43,196 bases of DNA from Vulcanimicrobiota bacterium (GTDB lineage: Bacteria; Vulcanimicrobiota; Xenobia; Xenobiales; JADMJV01), in the NCBI GenBank assembly GCA_023447635.1, contig JAEXNA010000068.1, forward strand, positions 1 through 43,196, written 5' to 3'. Made by a program: the position numbers and the translations under genes. Under the pieces are notes generated by a model. It worked only from the letters and a program-made list of their open reading frames with translations. It was not told the origin of the DNA and did not search any database. Below, in pieces: positions 40,208 to 43,196 of the stretch. Position 1 is the stretch's first letter. Each line of letters opens with the position of its first letter.

Positions 40208-40753
40208 ATGAGCGATTGTTGCCTAGAACGTGGAAAGCTGAGCGCCCTTGAGTGTTTCGTCGTCTTCACCATTCAAGTCATGCTCCTGGTCGTTCTCGAC
40301 CCCAAGATTATCCGGGCCTCGGAACTCATTGGCGCTTCCGCGTTTTTTCTCTCGTGTACAGCCCTCTGTAACGTCGCCCCGAAAGTCAAAGCCTTAGTAC
40401 AGCATCCGCAAAGTTCATCCCCACCCCTGTCGCAGATCCATCGCCTCTGGCTGTGTTGCCCCTCCCTTATGTATGTCGAATACACCACACTCGGGTCGCC
40501 TTGCCAGAGCCGCGCCTCTGCAACATGGATAGGGAAGAACTTCGCGGACGCTGCACTAGAGTGGCTCTGGCGGGCCAGCCGATTGGTCTTCCTGGGTCTA
40601 TGGATCTGGTTCGTCGGCTTTCTTATAGCGAACGGGGCGCCTGGCTGGTTCTGGGGGCGCTACTTGCTCGGGATGGCCCCCACTCTCTACGCTATCTGGC
40701 ACACGAGGCAGCGCCTTGTAGCTCGAAGATCCAAGAGCCCGAGCGCTCTCTAA
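40208..40753 (+). CDS. Hypothetical membrane protein between the two tRNA genes
   Basis: The frame from ATG 40208 gives 181 residues. Two hydrophobic regions stand out: about 17-52 (FVVFTIQVMLLVVLD then ASAFFLSCTALCNV) and about 120-165 (LVFLGLWIWFVGFLIANG; GRYLLGMAPTLYAIW). It could be a three- or four-TM protein with a basic C terminus. It is unusually rich in Cys and Trp, and its GC content and codon use look lower and less regular than those of neighbours, suggesting recent acquisition or weak selection. GGAGA (40192-40196) lies 11 bases before the ATG. A GTG at 40169 would add 13 residues. No homologous family is recognised, and expression is not certain. Confidence 0.5.
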   Translation: MSDCCLERGKLSALECFVVFTIQVMLLVVLDPKIIRASELIGASAFFLSCTALCNVAPKVKALVQHPQSSSPPLSQIHRLWLCCPSLMYVEYTTLGSPCQSRASATWIGKNFADAALEWLWRASRLVFLGLWIWFVGFLIANGAPGWFWGRYLLGMAPTLYAIWHTRQRLVARRSKSPSAL

Positions 40754-40772
40754 AAGAACTTTGAAAGTGGGG

Positions 40773-40801
40773 TTGACCGCCAGGGTGACCCGTGCTACAT
40801 T
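40773..40801 (+). promoter_or_regulatory. Sigma70-type promoter of tRNA-Ala / 23S rRNA
   Basis: TTGACC (40773-40778) and TACATT (40796-40801) are separated by 17 bases, each with one or two mismatches to consensus. The expected start is near 40807, about 5 bases before mature tRNA-Ala. This is the only good promoter between the upstream ORF and the 23S gene. Confidence 0.75.
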
Positions 40802-40811
40802 TACGCGGCTT

Positions 40812-40887
40812 GGGGCCATAGCTCAGCTGGGAGAGCGCTTGCTTTGCACGCATGAGGTCGTCGGTTCGATCCCGTCTGGCTCCACCA
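40812..40887 (+). tRNA. tRNA-Ala (anticodon TGC)
   Basis: The acceptor stem GGGGCCA pairs with TGGCTCC (40877-40883) and contains the G3-U70 wobble that marks alanine tRNAs. The D stem is GCTC/GAGC. The anticodon loop TTTGCAC gives TGC at 40845-40847. CCA is encoded (40885-40887). The anticodon stem CTTGC/GCATG holds one U-U mismatch at 28-42. The gene leads the 23S transcript. Confidence 0.97.
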
Positions 40888-41262
40888 TTTCCTGCATTCT
40901 GATGAGGGATGCGGTCGAGATGGTCGGTGGTGAAGCGCTTCAAGCGTGAGAGAAGAACATCCGGTTCTGCTCTCTTCTGTCCGCACAATCTGTTTCGCTG
41001 ATCCTCAGCAAGCCCCCATGTGGGCGAGGATGAGCGCTGCTGTCTGACATTGTGAATCTGGGCGTTTTCGATTTGCTGGCCGCAAGGCTGGCGGGTCGTG
41101 ACAATCAAGCTTTCGGGCTTGAGAGGACACGATCATCGGGTGCTGACCGCACCGGTGTCGAAAATGTCGAAGCTGGTCTTTAGCGTCCAGCCCTCTCGCT
41201 GATCCGCCTGGTGCGGATTGATGAGAACCTCAGCCGAGGAGTGGGCATGGACGATGAGAACG
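40888..41262 (+). other. Leader between tRNA-Ala and 23S rRNA
   Basis: The 375 bases contain no plausible gene. A stem GAGAG-A-AGAAC / GTTCT-G-CTCTC (40948-40974) overlaps a boxA-like TGCTCTCTT (40968-40976), a likely antitermination and processing site (inference). The region next to the 23S 5' end should pair with the 3' flank beyond the window for RNase III processing. Confidence 0.5.

Positions 41263-43196
<1,934 letters not shown>

Noticed and set aside
39973..40251. Plus-strand 92-codon open frame after the tRNA-Ile terminator
   Set aside because: It is Arg/Pro-rich with no domain and overlaps a better hydrophobic ORF in another frame; probably chance in GC-rich DNA.
40801..40986. Minus-strand open frame containing SQTGSNRRPHACKAS
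   Set aside because: It is the reverse translation of tRNA-Ala and its flank, not a gene.

Overview
The window is high-GC bacterial chromosome with densely packed genes. It looks like a free-living, signalling-rich member of a Terrabacteria-type lineage. The grounds are a sepF gene next to a yggS-type gene, eukaryote-like Ser/Thr kinases with an FHA protein, a GH57 branching enzyme, and TTG/GTG starts mixed with clear Shine-Dalgarno sites. I cannot name the phylum from sequence alone. Armatimonadota, Eremiobacterota and cyanobacterial relatives are guesses. No phage, transposase or CRISPR array is visible.

Region by region. 1-3.1 kb: the tail of a chemotaxis-type cluster (receiver end of a probable CheA hybrid, CheB, a CHASE3-like methyl-accepting protein). 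3.2-9.4 kb: a tight + strand signalling cluster with a membrane-anchored pseudokinase, an active receptor kinase with a periplasmic-binding-protein-like outer domain, a membrane FHA protein and a GT-C-like polytopic protein. 9.4-15.6 kb (- strand): GNAT and histidine ammonia-lyase, then a coiled-coil protein with a degenerate PilT-type ATPase domain, the YggS-type PLP protein, SepF and a zinc-ribbon protein. 15.7-18.4 kb: a NarL-type histidine kinase facing an anti-sigma-type ATPase across a bidirectional terminator. 18.4-22.8 kb (- strand): gcvH, gcvT, ribF, a REC-GGDEF protein with a changed active site, a SPOR protein and a 57-aa membrane protein. 22.9-25.9 kb: DUF4912/GH57 branching enzyme, ending in a 42-bp duplicated hairpin repeat. 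26.0-26.8 kb: an unrecognised gene. 27.1-30.7 kb: a fadA-fadB type beta-oxidation operon. 30.9-35.7 kb: a CNNM/CorC protein, a GAF-class III cyclase, and an ATP-grasp ligase with a small partner. 35.7-39.7 kb (- strand): an orphan His-rich protein, inorganic pyrophosphatase and a divergent IMP dehydrogenase. 39.8-43.2 kb: tRNA-Ile, an orphan membrane ORF, tRNA-Ala and the first part of a 23S rRNA gene, with no 16S gene upstream.

Most notable points. (1) The rRNA locus is split: tRNA-Ile has its own promoter and terminator, and tRNA-Ala plus 23S start from a separate promoter. (2) The 23S gene carries a large extension of helix 9, the place where fragmenting inserts occur in other bacteria. 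(3) A pseudokinase, a kinase and an FHA protein are encoded back to back. (4) A PilT-like protein has lost the Walker A lysine and other motor residues, gained a ~350-residue coiled coil, and sits immediately upstream of yggS-sepF. (5) A PGM1-like ATP-grasp ligase and a small unknown protein form a two-gene unit. Function statements rest on motif reading by eye. No database search was possible.
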